Numbered from the stretch's first letter, positions 53,757 through 62,896 are shown. The stretch: DNA of 64,000 bases from Clostridium sp. CM027 (GCF_024730565.1 NZ_CP077725.1:3738501-3802500), one strand, 5' to 3'. A program made the numbers and translations. The notes: generated by a model not told the origin, from the letters alone.

Positions 53757-53896
53757 CGACATTTCAAAAGGAAAGTCTACCTCTTCTATAAGAGGGGGTA
53801 TCAGACTATAACAAAGAGAAAACTTCAGTGGGAGTTTAAATTTCCTTCTGAAGTCGTTAAGATTGCAACACCGCAGGTGATGATTTAACGACATTT
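53752..53896 (+). repeat. Longest copy of the dispersed NDIS repeat, at the 2HCT stop codon
   Basis: It starts TTTAACGACATTTCAAAAGG and contains AAGTCTACCTCTTCTATAAG and ATAACAAAG (as at 49361). It then has TTCCTTCTGAAGTCGTTAA, pairing with the left arm, and ends CGCAGGTGATGATTTAACG followed by ACATTT, which resembles the beginning again. The TAA stop of the transporter is bases 3-5 of the element. It can fold into a long imperfect hairpin. Confidence 0.8.
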
Positions 53897-54026
53897 AAAT
53901 AATCCATAGTTAATTCTCAATTGTTGAAAATTAACTTTGCGTACTTTTGGCATAGTATATAAGAAAGAGAACAATTGATTTTATCTTACTGTTTTGTTAA
54001 TACAGATATAAAACATTTTCGTAAAT

Positions 54027-54056
54027 AAAACCCAGTGAATGTGGTTACTGGGTTTT
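54027..54056 (+). terminator. Rho-independent terminator
   Basis: AAAACCCAGT/ACTGGGTTTT with a 10-nt loop is followed by GTTTTATT. It is the likely end of the 2HCT transporter transcript. Confidence 0.85.
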
Positions 54057-54091
54057 GTTTTATTCTATATTTCAAATTTGAGGGGTGATTT

Positions 54092-54205
54092 ATGACATTG
54101 GATGAAAAAATATTGCAAGAGAAGGAAGTTGGATATATAGAAATAGATTTACTAATAAAAAATGTTCAGGTAATGACGGCAGCTATCTATGAAATAGCAA
54201 ATTAA
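54092..54205 (+). CDS. Possible 37-residue peptide or gene remnant
   Basis: ATG 54092 is preceded by GAGGGGTGATTT, a good ribosome binding site. The peptide begins MTLDEKILQEKEVGYIEID and ends AAIYEIAN. It has no membrane segment and I recognise no family. It could be the beginning of a truncated larger protein. Confidence 0.35.
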   Translation: MTLDEKILQEKEVGYIEIDLLIKNVQVMTAAIYEIAN

Positions 54206-54348
54206 TAGATAGGAGCTAACGTTAAGTAATCTCCTACTACCACGGGTATTTATTTTACTTGGTTTAAAAATGCGGTAATAAGCATATTATATATAGTGTA
54301 CCAATTTTAAGTAATTAATAAAACCAAAGCAACACAAGGGGGATTTAT

Positions 54349-55056
54349 ATGGATGGTTATGACTTAAAATCAAAAAGTAATAAGGAAATACGGCAAGAAG
54401 CAAGGGAGGATTTATCAGGTAATTGGATTGTAGCTATAATAGTTTGTGTATTAGCCTGGATTTTCACAGAAATGTTTATACAGGGACCGGATATTAAAGA
54501 AAGGGTAAATTGGGTTATTAATAATCCTATACATGAAATATTTAAATATAGCACTACAATTAGTGATGGTAGAATTCAAAATATATGGGGAGTTATAGTA
54601 CTGATTATCGGAGGACCCATAACTTTTGGCGCTTCAATGTTTTTTCTAAATTTAATACGAAAGACTAATGCTAAAATCGAGGACGTTTTTATGGGGTTTA
54701 AGTATTTTGGGAAGACATTTTTGTTGAACTTATTAATGGGTATATTTATATTGTTATGGACTTTATTGCTTATAATACCGGGAATAATCGCTAGTTTTAG
54801 TTATTCTATGGCATACTATATACTAATCGATAATCCCGAATTAACCTCTTTGGAGGCTATAAACCGTAGCAAAGAGATGATGAATGGATATAAAGGGAAA
54901 TTATTTTGTCTGTATCTAAGCTTTGCAGGGTGGTTTATATTATGTTTAGTCACTTTAGGAATAGGGTTCATATGGCTTGAACCGTATATACAGACATCCA
55001 CAGCAGTTTTCTATCAAGGGTTAAAGAGTGATTCTAATGAAAAAAAACTACTTTAG
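54349..55056 (+). CDS. DUF975-family membrane protein
   Basis: This 235-residue membrane protein has about five helices. The opening LKSKSNKEIRQEAREDLSGNW is the conserved start of DUF975 proteins of Firmicutes. The segments GPITFGASMFFLNLIRK, FKYFGKTFLLNLLMGIFILLWTLLLIIPGIIASFSYSM and SLEAINRSKEMMNGYKGKLF are also typical. The function of the family is unknown. An AAGGGGG ribosome binding site precedes the ATG. It stands alone and ends before a bidirectional terminator shared with the converging ABC operon. Confidence 0.87.
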   Translation: MDGYDLKSKSNKEIRQEAREDLSGNWIVAIIVCVLAWIFTEMFIQGPDIKERVNWVINNPIHEIFKYSTTISDGRIQNIWGVIVLIIGGPITFGASMFFLNLIRKTNAKIEDVFMGFKYFGKTFLLNLLMGIFILLWTLLLIIPGIIASFSYSMAYYILIDNPELTSLEAINRSKEMMNGYKGKLFCLYLSFAGWFILCLVTLGIGFIWLEPYIQTSTAVFYQGLKSDSNEKKLL

Positions 55057-55172
55057 TAGAAAAGATAGATAAATTAAGTGATTAATTCTAATGTATTTAT
55101 ATAATGAAATGGTTAGTAAACAGAAGTTGGAACAATGGGATATATTGAAATGAAATAACTAATTTCTGATTA

Positions 55173-55210
55173 ATATGAAAGGAGCCAACAATTGTTGGCT
55201 CCTTTCATAT
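55173..55210. terminator. Bidirectional terminator between converging genes
   Basis: A perfect 38-nt palindrome (arms with ATATGAAAGGAGCCAACAA) lies between the DUF975 gene and the minus-strand ABC permease. It overlaps the last codons of the permease. Confidence 0.85.
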
Positions 55211-56350
55211 AAAACTTTTAACGCTTTCATTGCTTTTCATCTTATACATACCAATTAGGAAAAATGCTAATGCGAAGGCTACAAGTATTCCAAGTAATGG
55301 CATAATTTCTAAAAAGGTTTTACCGTTTTGGAGCTGCCTAATAGCCTCTAATGCCCAAGTTTGTGGTAAAAAATTGGCTATCTGCTGCATAGTTTTAGAC
55401 ATAAGCTCAATTGGCCAAAAACACCCTGAAAGCATACATGTCGGCGTTATTATTAAGGTAGCCATCACCCCTACTTGATTTGTTGTCTTTGAAAAAGCAA
55501 CTAATAGAATACCTAGTGTTACACAAACAAATCCAAATAAAGTGAGTATTGCAAGTAGCTGCAAATCAGGTACTCCAGTAGTCAGTTTTAAAATATACTT
55601 AGAAAAAAATATTACTAAAATTGATTGTGCTACCATTATACACATATTAGCCATTATATTGGCCCCAATATATATTCTACTGTTTACAGGAGTCGTAAAT
55701 ATTCTAAAGTAGGTTTTCTCTTTCTTCTCCTTTAAAATAAGCCCTGAAGTGGTAGTTGCGCCTTGAAGCATAAACATTATTAAAAATCCTATACTTTGAA
55801 CAGTTTTTAATTTATCAAGGGATTCATCTTTAACTACATTTTTATGAAGAGTAAGAGTTTGAATCTTAAATCCTTCATAAAGTTTATTAAATATAACGTT
55901 ATCCCCACCTGATGCTTTTCCTAGCATCATGAGACTTTTAACATAATAATTTACATAGTTTTGAACCCAAGTCGTAACTTCTTGCCCTTTAATTGCAGTA
56001 ATCTGTATTTTACTTATTGCTCCATTATGAACACTTTCATCAAAGTTTGCAGGTATTGTAATTACACAATCAACCTTACCTTCTGCAACTAAATTATTTA
56101 TTTCTTCATCTTTAATTTCTTGAATTTTAAATTTATCCTGTTTATTTAAAGCAGCAACAAAATCTTTAGCTATTACTCCGTTTGCAGCTTTATTGTTTAT
56201 TCCTACTTTAATCTTTGAATCCATTGAGGAATAAACGGACATAACAAATATAACAATTACAACTGGAAGAATTAAGTATACTATAATATTAGACTTCTTT
56301 CTAAAAGTGATTTTTAATGTATTAAGTGCAAGCAAAAATAAATTTCTCAT
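55205..56350 (-). CDS. ABC-2-type exporter permease (second of two)
   Basis: This 381-residue membrane permease has an N-terminal helix, an extracytoplasmic domain of roughly 150 residues and a C-terminal block of five to six helices (YbhS/YhgE-like ABC2_membrane_3 layout). The conserved ABC-2 core near TPTCMLSGCFWPIELM is visible. On the minus strand AGAAAGGAG precedes two ATGs; I chose ATG 56350 (MRNLFLLAL) for its better spacing. It follows the first permease by 1 nt and should form a heterodimer with it. The substrate is unknown. Confidence 0.87.
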   Translation of the reverse strand: MRNLFLLALNTLKITFRKKSNIIVYLILPVVIVIFVMSVYSSMDSKIKVGINNKAANGVIAKDFVAALNKQDKFKIQEIKDEEINNLVAEGKVDCVITIPANFDESVHNGAISKIQITAIKGQEVTTWVQNYVNYYVKSLMMLGKASGGDNVIFNKLYEGFKIQTLTLHKNVVKDESLDKLKTVQSIGFLIMFMLQGATTTSGLILKEKKEKTYFRIFTTPVNSRIYIGANIMANMCIMVAQSILVIFFSKYILKLTTGVPDLQLLAILTLFGFVCVTLGILLVAFSKTTNQVGVMATLIITPTCMLSGCFWPIELMSKTMQQIANFLPQTWALEAIRQLQNGKTFLEIMPLLGILVAFALAFFLIGMYKMKSNESVKSFI

Positions 56351-56351
56351 A

Positions 56352-57479
56352 TTATGCATTCTCCTTTCTAAACAACAAGGAAGATATAGCAAGAAATATT
56401 ACAGCTACGCCTATATTAATCAAAATTGCTGTGGAAACCTTGCTGTAATTATTATTATTATAAACCACGTCAAATATAGATCTATTAACCCATCTTACAG
56501 GTGATAAATAGGTTATTGATTGAAAAGTTTTGCTTCCAAAACCATCTACAGGCATATAACTTCCTCCAAGGAATACCATTACCGGTATTATAAAATTTAA
56601 AACTCCATTTGCCACATTTTCATTTTTGAAAATAAATCCAAGCCCAACACCTATGCTTATTGCCATGATTATTTGAGATGTAAATATTAGTAATACAGTA
56701 AAAATATCATTCCCCCAATTTGCATGAAGCACATATTTACTAAACAAAATAACAATAGCAATCTGAATAATTGTACCTATAACTCCACCTATTGTTTTTC
56801 CAATAAGAAACTCATATTTTTTAACAGGACTTATCAAAATCCTATCTCTAGTTTTTAAATTTTTCTCACTTGCAATTCCAAAGAGACCTGTCATTCCTGA
56901 ATACATAATTATTAGAGCTATTTCTGCAATTGTATAATAATCTAAAGAGGAGGGCTGGATTGCTTTATTAAGAGAATTAATTGTAGAATAGTTGTCATTG
57001 CTATCACTTAGCAAACTATTTATTATATGTGGATTTACTTTGCTAATATCTACAATTACATTAAATTCTTGTACATAGGTAGATAGAATAGTTTCAACCA
57101 CACCAGCCTTAAGGCTTTCTACATTGCTCTTGTAAAATTCTATCTTATTATTACTTTTCATTTCTATGATTGCATCGTACTCTTTAGAAATTAATTTTTT
57201 CTTAGCAGAATCCATATCCTTAGTTTTTGTAAATTCTATTTTAAAATCTTTACCTTTTTCAATAAAACTAGTTTTAAAATTATCCGAAACAACACCTGTA
57301 GCTTCAATGCTATATAAAACTTTAGGTGTACCAATATCAATAGTGTTAGTAAACTCTGATTTAAATGCTGCACTAATCACAACTATTAGCGCTATTGGAA
57401 ATAATATCATCATTGCCATTGATTTTCTATCTCGGAAAGTATGTTTTACTTCCTTTATAATTATAGAAATAATGTTCAT
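56352..57479 (-). CDS. ABC-2-type exporter permease (first of two)
   Basis: This 375-residue paralogue has the same layout: an N-terminal helix after MNIISIIIKEVKHTFRDRKS, a large extracytoplasmic region (about 40-170) and a C-terminal helix block with VMVFLGGSYMPVDGF. It lies 10 nt downstream of the ATPase gene on the minus strand with AGGTG upstream of the ATG. Together with the ATPase and the second permease it makes a three-gene exporter like YbhFSR or LinJ-type drug exporters. Confidence 0.87.
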   Translation of the reverse strand: MNIISIIIKEVKHTFRDRKSMAMMILFPIALIVVISAAFKSEFTNTIDIGTPKVLYSIEATGVVSDNFKTSFIEKGKDFKIEFTKTKDMDSAKKKLISKEYDAIIEMKSNNKIEFYKSNVESLKAGVVETILSTYVQEFNVIVDISKVNPHIINSLLSDSNDNYSTINSLNKAIQPSSLDYYTIAEIALIIMYSGMTGLFGIASEKNLKTRDRILISPVKKYEFLIGKTIGGVIGTIIQIAIVILFSKYVLHANWGNDIFTVLLIFTSQIIMAISIGVGLGFIFKNENVANGVLNFIIPVMVFLGGSYMPVDGFGSKTFQSITYLSPVRWVNRSIFDVVYNNNNYSKVSTAILINIGVAVIFLAISSLLFRKENA

Positions 57480-57489
57480 TTTTTCACCT

Positions 57490-58425
57490 CTAATCCCTTA
57501 ATTTTCTACCGGTAAGTGTTAAAAATACAGTTTCAAGATCTGGTACTTTGTTCTCAATATTTTCAATTGGAATTCCATTATCCGTGAAATATAAAATTAT
57601 CTTATCTAAATTGTTAATTTCCTTTAAACTGTCAATTTTAACTTTGTTTTCATTAATGAGGACATTCGTAACTCCCTTTAGTTCCTTTAATTGTTCTTCA
57701 TTAATTACCGTACCATCGATAACCGTAACCTCAACAGTATTTTTATCTGTAACAATAGCTTTGAGTTCTTCCTTGGTACCTGTTACAATAACCTTCCCAT
57801 GATCAATAATACTTATCATCGTTGAGATTGCTTCTACTTCTTCCATGTAATGAGTTGTATAAATAATGGTACATCCTCTTTCATTTAATTTCTTCACAGA
57901 GTCAAGTATATGATTTCTTGATTGTGGATCGATACCTACTGTAGGCTCATCCATTATTAAAAGCTTAGGGGTATGGGCAATTGCGCATGCTATATTTAAT
58001 CTTCTTTTCATTCCTCCAGAGAAACTAGCTGGCATACTCTTAGCTTTATCACTAAGACCAACAAATTCTAGAGCATCGAAGGCTTTCTTTTTTAATTCTT
58101 CCCCTTTAAGACCATAGAGACTTGCAAAAAACTTTACGTTTTCGAGGCAAGTTAAATCTTCGTATACTGCTATGTCTTGAGGAACTACACCAATGTTTCT
58201 CTTTGCATTATTCGAATTTTTCTGATTATCTTTTCCAAGTATTTCAATAGAACCTTTTGTCGTTGTAATTAACCCACAAATCATATTTATAATGGTACTC
58301 TTACCTGCTCCATTAGGCCCAAGTAAGCCATAAATTTCTCCCTCTTTAATGGAAAAATCGATATTATCAACTGCAGTAAAGTCTCCAAATTTTTTAGTTA
58401 ATCCTTTTATTTTAACAATATCCAA
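57490..58425 (-). CDS. ABC exporter ATPase (DrrA/YbhF-like)
   Basis: This 311-residue ATP-binding subunit has Walker A GPNGAGKST, signature FSGGMKRRLNIACAI, Walker B LLIMDEPTVGIDPQS and switch His in YTTHYMEE. The C-terminal tail of about 90 residues resembles the DrrA-type regulatory region. It lies downstream of a NarL-type two-component system on the same strand and upstream of two ABC-2 permeases, giving a kinase-regulator-ATPase-permease-permease array. Its ligand is unknown. TAGGGGG precedes the ATG. Confidence 0.9.
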   Translation of the reverse strand: MDIVKIKGLTKKFGDFTAVDNIDFSIKEGEIYGLLGPNGAGKSTIINMICGLITTTKGSIEILGKDNQKNSNNAKRNIGVVPQDIAVYEDLTCLENVKFFASLYGLKGEELKKKAFDALEFVGLSDKAKSMPASFSGGMKRRLNIACAIAHTPKLLIMDEPTVGIDPQSRNHILDSVKKLNERGCTIIYTTHYMEEVEAISTMISIIDHGKVIVTGTKEELKAIVTDKNTVEVTVIDGTVINEEQLKELKGVTNVLINENKVKIDSLKEINNLDKIILYFTDNGIPIENIENKVPDLETVFLTLTGRKLRD

Positions 58426-58480
58426 AATAATACCCCCTAAAACTTTTTTATTTTTGGTAATTTCTATGCTTTTATTATAT

Positions 58481-58514
58481 AAAAAAAAGACTTCTACTGT
58501 GAGTGCAGAAAGTC
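58481..58514 (-). terminator. Possible terminator between regulator and exporter genes
   Basis: On the minus strand GACTTTCTGC and GTAGAAGTC form an imperfect stem followed by eight T (plus-strand A run 58481-58488). It would separate the two-component system from the exporter genes or attenuate read-through. Confidence 0.5.
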
Positions 58515-58542
58515 ACTTTTACAACATGACAAAGGTCACATT

Positions 58543-59175
58543 CTATTTATTACCACCTTTTAAATAATAAATAGCAATCTGTGTTCTATGTTCGAGGCCT
58601 GTTTTACTTAAAATTGAAGTAATGTAGTTTTTCACAGTACCCTCTGATATAAACAATCTTGCCGAAATCTTTCTATTGGATAATCCATCAGCTATTGCCT
58701 GAATTATCTCTAGCTCTCTCCCAGTAAACAAATCCCTATTTAATTTACTACTATTATTGTTATCTATTTTTTTTAACACTTTATCAATTATGCCTTCCTG
58801 CATAACAATATTCCCACTGTATACTACTTTTATTGCAGCTTTAATCTTATCTGGAGTATTATTTTTAAGAATATATCCCTTTGCTCCATAACGAATCGCT
58901 GCATTTATATATTCGTCTTCATCAAAGGTAGTCAGAATGAGGCATTTTGTTGAAGTCTTTATAGAGATTTCCTTTATGGCCTCCACGCCATTTAATACTG
59001 GCATTCTTATATCCAAAAGTGCAACATCTACGGAGTTGTTTAAACAATATTCTATTGCATCGAATCCATTTTCTACACAAGCCATCACAATAAATTCTTC
59101 GTCTAAACCAATTATTATTTTTAGACCTTCTCGAATAAGTGAATCATCATCAGCAATCAAAATCTTAATTGGCAA
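58543..59175 (-). CDS. NarL/LuxR-type response regulator
   Basis: This 210-residue regulator has a receiver domain (ILIADDDSLIREGL, phosphoacceptor Asp in VALLDIRMP, ILKNNT) and a LuxR-type helix-turn-helix (LFTGRELEIIQAIADGLSNRKISARLF, EGTVKNYITSIL). The start is a TTG at 59175 with AAGGGTGG upstream. The kinase gene precedes it on the same strand. It probably controls the exporter operon just downstream. Confidence 0.9.
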   Translation of the reverse strand: MPIKILIADDDSLIREGLKIIIGLDEEFIVMACVENGFDAIEYCLNNSVDVALLDIRMPVLNGVEAIKEISIKTSTKCLILTTFDEDEYINAAIRYGAKGYILKNNTPDKIKAAIKVVYSGNIVMQEGIIDKVLKKIDNNNSSKLNRDLFTGRELEIIQAIADGLSNRKISARLFISEGTVKNYITSILSKTGLEHRTQIAIYYLKGGNK

Positions 59176-59210
59176 TTCGGCACCACCCTTTTACTAAATT
59201 TGAATTATTC

Positions 59211-60320
59211 CTAAATAGGAAGTAAAATAATTACTGAAAACCCACTAGAACCATCTAAAATAACTTTTCCATTTAAATTCATAGTTCTTTCTTCTATTCC
59301 TGATAGGCCAAGATCTTTTTTTATGATGATGCACCCTATGCCATCATCCTTTATTTCTACTTTAAGTAAAGTATTAAGCACTTCCACATTTACTTTGACA
59401 TTCTTAGCTTCAGAATATTTAATTATATTGGTAAAAGTTTCTTTTATATTGTCGCATATAACCTTCCATTCAATATAGGAAATCCTATCCAAATTATTGC
59501 TGTAATATAAATTTGCATTGATTTTAGTTTTATTGTTAAACTCATCTACAAGTAGCTTTATTTTGTTTATACCTAACTGTTCTGCTTCAGGTTTAATGTT
59601 CTTCAATGTATATCGTATACTATCCATTCCATCTCTAAGTACATTTATTGTAGTTTGAATAATAGCTTTGCTTTGATTACTATCCTTGTCCATAATAAGT
59701 TTCGCAGCCTCTAGTTGCATTAAACTTCCTGAGATACTATGGCCTAATTTATCATGTATTTCCTGAGCAATGTTATTTCTCTCTTGCAACTGTGAAGTAT
59801 ATATTATTTGGTTTTTGTATTCCATTTGATTATTTAAACTCATCAATAATCTATAGTTTTTCTCTTTAAGCTCATCATTTTTAATAGTAAGTTTTTTCAT
59901 TTTATTTTCAATGATTAAAATAAAATAGTATGCTACGAGACTAAACAAGGAAGCGAATGAGTATTCGCATACTATAAAATGTTTATTAATAATAAAAATA
60001 GATATTAGTAAAACAAACAAAATAAATATGAGTTTTATTTTACCAACAAATATTTCGAAAAGATTTAGTGGTAACAATATAAAAAATATAGGAGTGACAA
60101 AAAAATTGCAAATCAAAAGCTCAAGAATTGATATGCTTAAAAATATGAGTTTGCATTTATTATTTGAAATCAATGATTTACTTACATTAATAATCACATA
60201 AAAAAGTAATGATATAATAACTATATAGTTGCTGCAAGGATAATCGAAATTGCCCTTTACTAGCAGACTACTCACATAAATTAGTAAAATTAATTTATTT
60301 AATATAATCCAATTTTCCAT
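59211..60320 (-). CDS. Sensor histidine kinase of the HisKA_3 (DesK/LiaS-like) type
   Basis: This 369-residue kinase has about five closely packed N-terminal membrane helices and no extracytoplasmic domain. A coiled stretch (about 135-165) leads to the H-box QERNNIAQEIHDKLGHSISG and an ATPase domain with NIIKYSEA, DDGIGC and GLSGIEERTMNLNGK. Lacking an external domain, it probably senses membrane state or works through the exporter. AGAGGTG precedes the ATG. Confidence 0.9.
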   Translation of the reverse strand: MENWIILNKLILLIYVSSLLVKGNFDYPCSNYIVIISLLFYVIINVSKSLISNNKCKLIFLSISILELLICNFFVTPIFFILLPLNLFEIFVGKIKLIFILFVLLISIFIINKHFIVCEYSFASLFSLVAYYFILIIENKMKKLTIKNDELKEKNYRLLMSLNNQMEYKNQIIYTSQLQERNNIAQEIHDKLGHSISGSLMQLEAAKLIMDKDSNQSKAIIQTTINVLRDGMDSIRYTLKNIKPEAEQLGINKIKLLVDEFNNKTKINANLYYSNNLDRISYIEWKVICDNIKETFTNIIKYSEAKNVKVNVEVLNTLLKVEIKDDGIGCIIIKKDLGLSGIEERTMNLNGKVILDGSSGFSVIILLPI

Positions 60321-60469
60321 AAAAGCACCTCTACCTGTTACAAATTATGCAAATACTTAAGCTATTTTATTAATTTTTATAAATTTCTATAGAATATACC
60401 ATTATTGTAATTCTACATTAAGATAATATTATCCTTCAATTGTATAAAAACAACTGTATTAGAGTTCTT

Positions 60470-60705
60470 CACAATAAGATGAAGAGAAGTACCGTAAGGG
60501 TGATGGCACACGATAAACACATAAGTTTGTTTCCAAGATTAATATTTAAAGACCATGATTTTGATTTGGATTATTGGAAAGAAATGTATTGACTCATCAG
60601 CAAATCGATGGCGTAGGGCATATAAAAAAGAGGGTATCCTTGGGTTAAGAGATATGAGGAAAGAATCATCAGGAAGGCACAGAGATAAAGAACTTTCGAC
60701 ACTGA
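60470..60705 (+). pseudogene. Decayed IS3-family transposase orfA
   Basis: Plus-strand frames broken by stops and shifts read SLFPRLIFKDHDFDLDYW and then RWRRAYKKEGILGLRDMRK followed by ESSGRHRDKELS. The second piece resembles the helix-turn-helix region of IS3-family OrfA proteins (a KRCLKRWRKAYKKEG pattern followed by a GRPRDKE-like stretch). Neither orfB nor terminal inverted repeats were found. Confidence 0.65.
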
Positions 60706-60733
60706 ATATATTGAAATTACCTATGAATACATA

Positions 60734-60776
60734 AAAACTTTTTCCTTTATGTTGCTAACTTAAAGGAAAAAGTTTT
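60734..60776. terminator. Hairpin, probable terminator of the minus-strand metal-handling operon
   Basis: AAAACTTTTTCCTTTA (60734-60749) pairs perfectly with TAAAGGAAAAAGTTTT (60761-60776). It lies 78 nt beyond the stop of the minus-strand gene and can terminate from either direction. Confidence 0.75.
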
Positions 60777-60853
60777 AGTTATAATTATAGTAATGATGAA
60801 TTAGTTAATGTATATCATAAAAATTAACCACCGATATAATCTTTTCTAATCGT

Positions 60854-62629
60854 TTATAAATCTGTATTTTTTAAATCATCTACAATAACCACGCCACCTA
60901 CAATACTGCCATCTTTTATAATCGAATAGATACCGCTTCTACTAAAGGTGGTATCTACTTTAACAGTTCCTTTTTTACCTTTAAAAGTAGTTATGTTGTT
61001 GCCAGTGTCTGTTGCAGCAATTTCAAAGGTTCCATCTGGATTGTCAAATCCAAATAAATCAAAGCTTAAAATGGTATTAACATTTTTAGCCGCAACTACA
61101 ATCAAGGGTTCAAATTCATATCCTGTACCTTTAATTGAAAGAGCCTGATTGCTTCCTGAAATCACAGCTTTTTGGATCAATCTACTGGTTTCAACTTTAC
61201 TCAAATCCGTACCATAAACACTTGGTTTTTCAGGTGTAGCAGGTGCGCTACCCATATTACAACCAGGCATTCCACTGGATGGAGCTGGCACAGAAGGATC
61301 AGGTTTTGAAGTGTCTACCGTTTCAACATTATCAACTACCTTAAACACGCCTCTAATCATGCCCATTCCACAACTGAAGTTTATATCTTTATCCTTTGGT
61401 GTAAATTCAATAACATTTTCACCGGGCTTCAAATTTTTCTGAATGTTTAAGGATGGAATAATTATTTGGCGGTTACAGGAATTTAATGATTTACCATCAA
61501 TTATCCATTTTACAGGCATATTTTTCTGTATATATAAACCATTTGGTGTATAACCTGCACCGTCTGCGGTCATCTTAACTACCTGAACTCCATTCTCTAT
61601 AGTTGCCTTAGCAGCTGGGGTAGCTGATTCCAATGGGTTATTACCAGATAAACTAGAAGCTAATGAAGATGTAGAAGGCACATTTACACCAGCTAAAGCT
61701 AGTCCTCTACTTCCCATTACAATACCTAAAACTACAACTAGTATTCCACTAAATTTTAAAAGGGTTTTTGTATATCCTTTAGTAAGGAGACCTGATAATG
61801 CGCCAAATGTTAACATTAAAGGTACTGTACCGAGAGAAAATATTAACATAGATAAGGCTCCATTAAAAGCACTTCCAGTTCCTAAAGCATATAGTTGCAT
61901 TGTCTGAAGGGGCCCACAGGGCATAAGTCCATTTAAAACACCAACTAAAAAAGGAGTTTTTGGTTTCTTCTTAACTGAGCAAGCAGGCCTCGGAAGCTTT
62001 ATGTTAAACCTTCTAAATAGGCTATATCCACTCATATTAAGTCCCATTATTATCATAAAGACACCGGCAAATATTTGGAGCCCAGCCTTTGCGGATAGAG
62101 AGAGTGAAAGCACGGAACCTAGAGCACCTACTATCCCACCAATTACTGTATATGCTATAACTCTACCTGCATTATATAGAAGTGCAGGTTTGATGGAATC
62201 GAATTTACTTTTGCTATCTTTATTTATACTTTGGGATAGCATTATTCCACCACACATTCCTACACAATGTATTGAAGTAAGGACTCCAACAATGAATAGA
62301 ACAAAATATGTAGCGCCATTGAGTCTAGAGGTCATGTCAATTCCACCTGATGAATTTCCGATCAATATAATTGTCGCTACAATTATAAATATACCTACTA
62401 TTTTGTGGTTATTTGAACCTTCTATGCTATAACCAGCTGCTTTTATGGCAGTTCTAATTTCTTCAGAATTACACAGGTCTGTATCGTATTCTATTGTTAC
62501 AGATTGACTACTAAAGCTTGCTAGAGCTTTTTTCACACCATATAATTTTGTAACGGCTCTTTCTACTTTTGATTCACATGATGTACACGTCATATCGAAG
62601 ACTTTTATTTTTTCCTTTTTAATGCTCAC
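60854..62629 (-). CDS. Metal-handling fusion protein: HMA domain, UreH/SafE-like membrane domain, cupredoxin-like domains
   Basis: The 591-residue protein begins with a heavy-metal-associated domain (Cys15 and Cys18 in MTCTSC). A membrane domain of about six or more helices (about 95-310; TSIHCVGMCGG and GLMPCGPLQTMQLYALG) follows, as in the UreH/SafE/DsbD-like family. Next comes a cupredoxin-like extracytoplasmic domain (about 345-435; LNSCNRQIIIP and FSCGMGM), a Cys/Met/Pro linker (GMPGCNMGSAP) and a second beta-rich domain (about 470-590). The likely role is copper or other soft-metal trafficking or thiol/metal redox across the membrane, inferred from the domains. CcdA-like and thioredoxin-like genes precede it. 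AGGAGGTAATA precedes the ATG. Confidence 0.85.
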   Translation of the reverse strand: MSIKKEKIKVFDMTCTSCESKVERAVTKLYGVKKALASFSSQSVTIEYDTDLCNSEEIRTAIKAAGYSIEGSNNHKIVGIFIIVATIILIGNSSGGIDMTSRLNGATYFVLFIVGVLTSIHCVGMCGGIMLSQSINKDSKSKFDSIKPALLYNAGRVIAYTVIGGIVGALGSVLSLSLSAKAGLQIFAGVFMIIMGLNMSGYSLFRRFNIKLPRPACSVKKKPKTPFLVGVLNGLMPCGPLQTMQLYALGTGSAFNGALSMLIFSLGTVPLMLTFGALSGLLTKGYTKTLLKFSGILVVVLGIVMGSRGLALAGVNVPSTSSLASSLSGNNPLESATPAAKATIENGVQVVKMTADGAGYTPNGLYIQKNMPVKWIIDGKSLNSCNRQIIIPSLNIQKNLKPGENVIEFTPKDKDINFSCGMGMIRGVFKVVDNVETVDTSKPDPSVPAPSSGMPGCNMGSAPATPEKPSVYGTDLSKVETSRLIQKAVISGSNQALSIKGTGYEFEPLIVVAAKNVNTILSFDLFGFDNPDGTFEIAATDTGNNITTFKGKKGTVKVDTTFSRSGIYSIIKDGSIVGGVVIVDDLKNTDL

Positions 62630-62691
62630 ATTATTACCTCCTAAAAGTTCTTAATATAATATTTAATGTTGTATTCAATGAATATTTATCC

Positions 62692-62761
62692 TTAAATCAT
62701 CGTCTGCGAAGCTGCATTAACGACTTCAGAAGGGGACTTTCCTTCTGAAATGTCGTTAAAG
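62692..62761 (-). repeat. Most symmetrical copy of the dispersed NDIS repeat
   Basis: On the minus strand it reads TTTAACGACATTTCAGAAGG, then AAAGTCCCC and TTCTGAAGTCGTTAA, forming a nearly perfect hairpin. It then ends GCAGACGATGATTTAAGG, like the right end of the 53752 copy. It lies between two minus-strand genes in the same orientation as they are transcribed. Confidence 0.82.
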
Positions 62762-62896
62762 TTTCATAAAAAATAAGATTGTGATTTTAATTCTATGAAT
62801 AGAAACGTATTATTTAAATTATATAAAAAAGATGTGTAGATTTTATAAAGATAAAAATAAAGATATATAGCTGATAGGTTTTAAAAAATAATTAAA

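Larger units (their letters stand above)
53897..54348. other. Gap with terminator and a very short ORF
   Basis: This stretch holds the hairpin at 54027-54056 and a possible 37-codon ORF at 54092. Otherwise it is AT-rich sequence without recognisable features. Confidence 0.55.
60321..60853. other. 533-nt gap with transposase remnant and hairpin
   Basis: This gap lies upstream of the minus-strand two-component genes and downstream of the minus-strand metal-handling gene. It contains a decayed IS3-type orfA (60470-60705) and a hairpin (60734-60776). No intact gene was found. Confidence 0.6.

Noticed and set aside
55173-55210. 38-nt perfect palindrome as an operator or mobile-element end
   Set aside because: It lies exactly between two converging genes, so a bidirectional terminator explains it.
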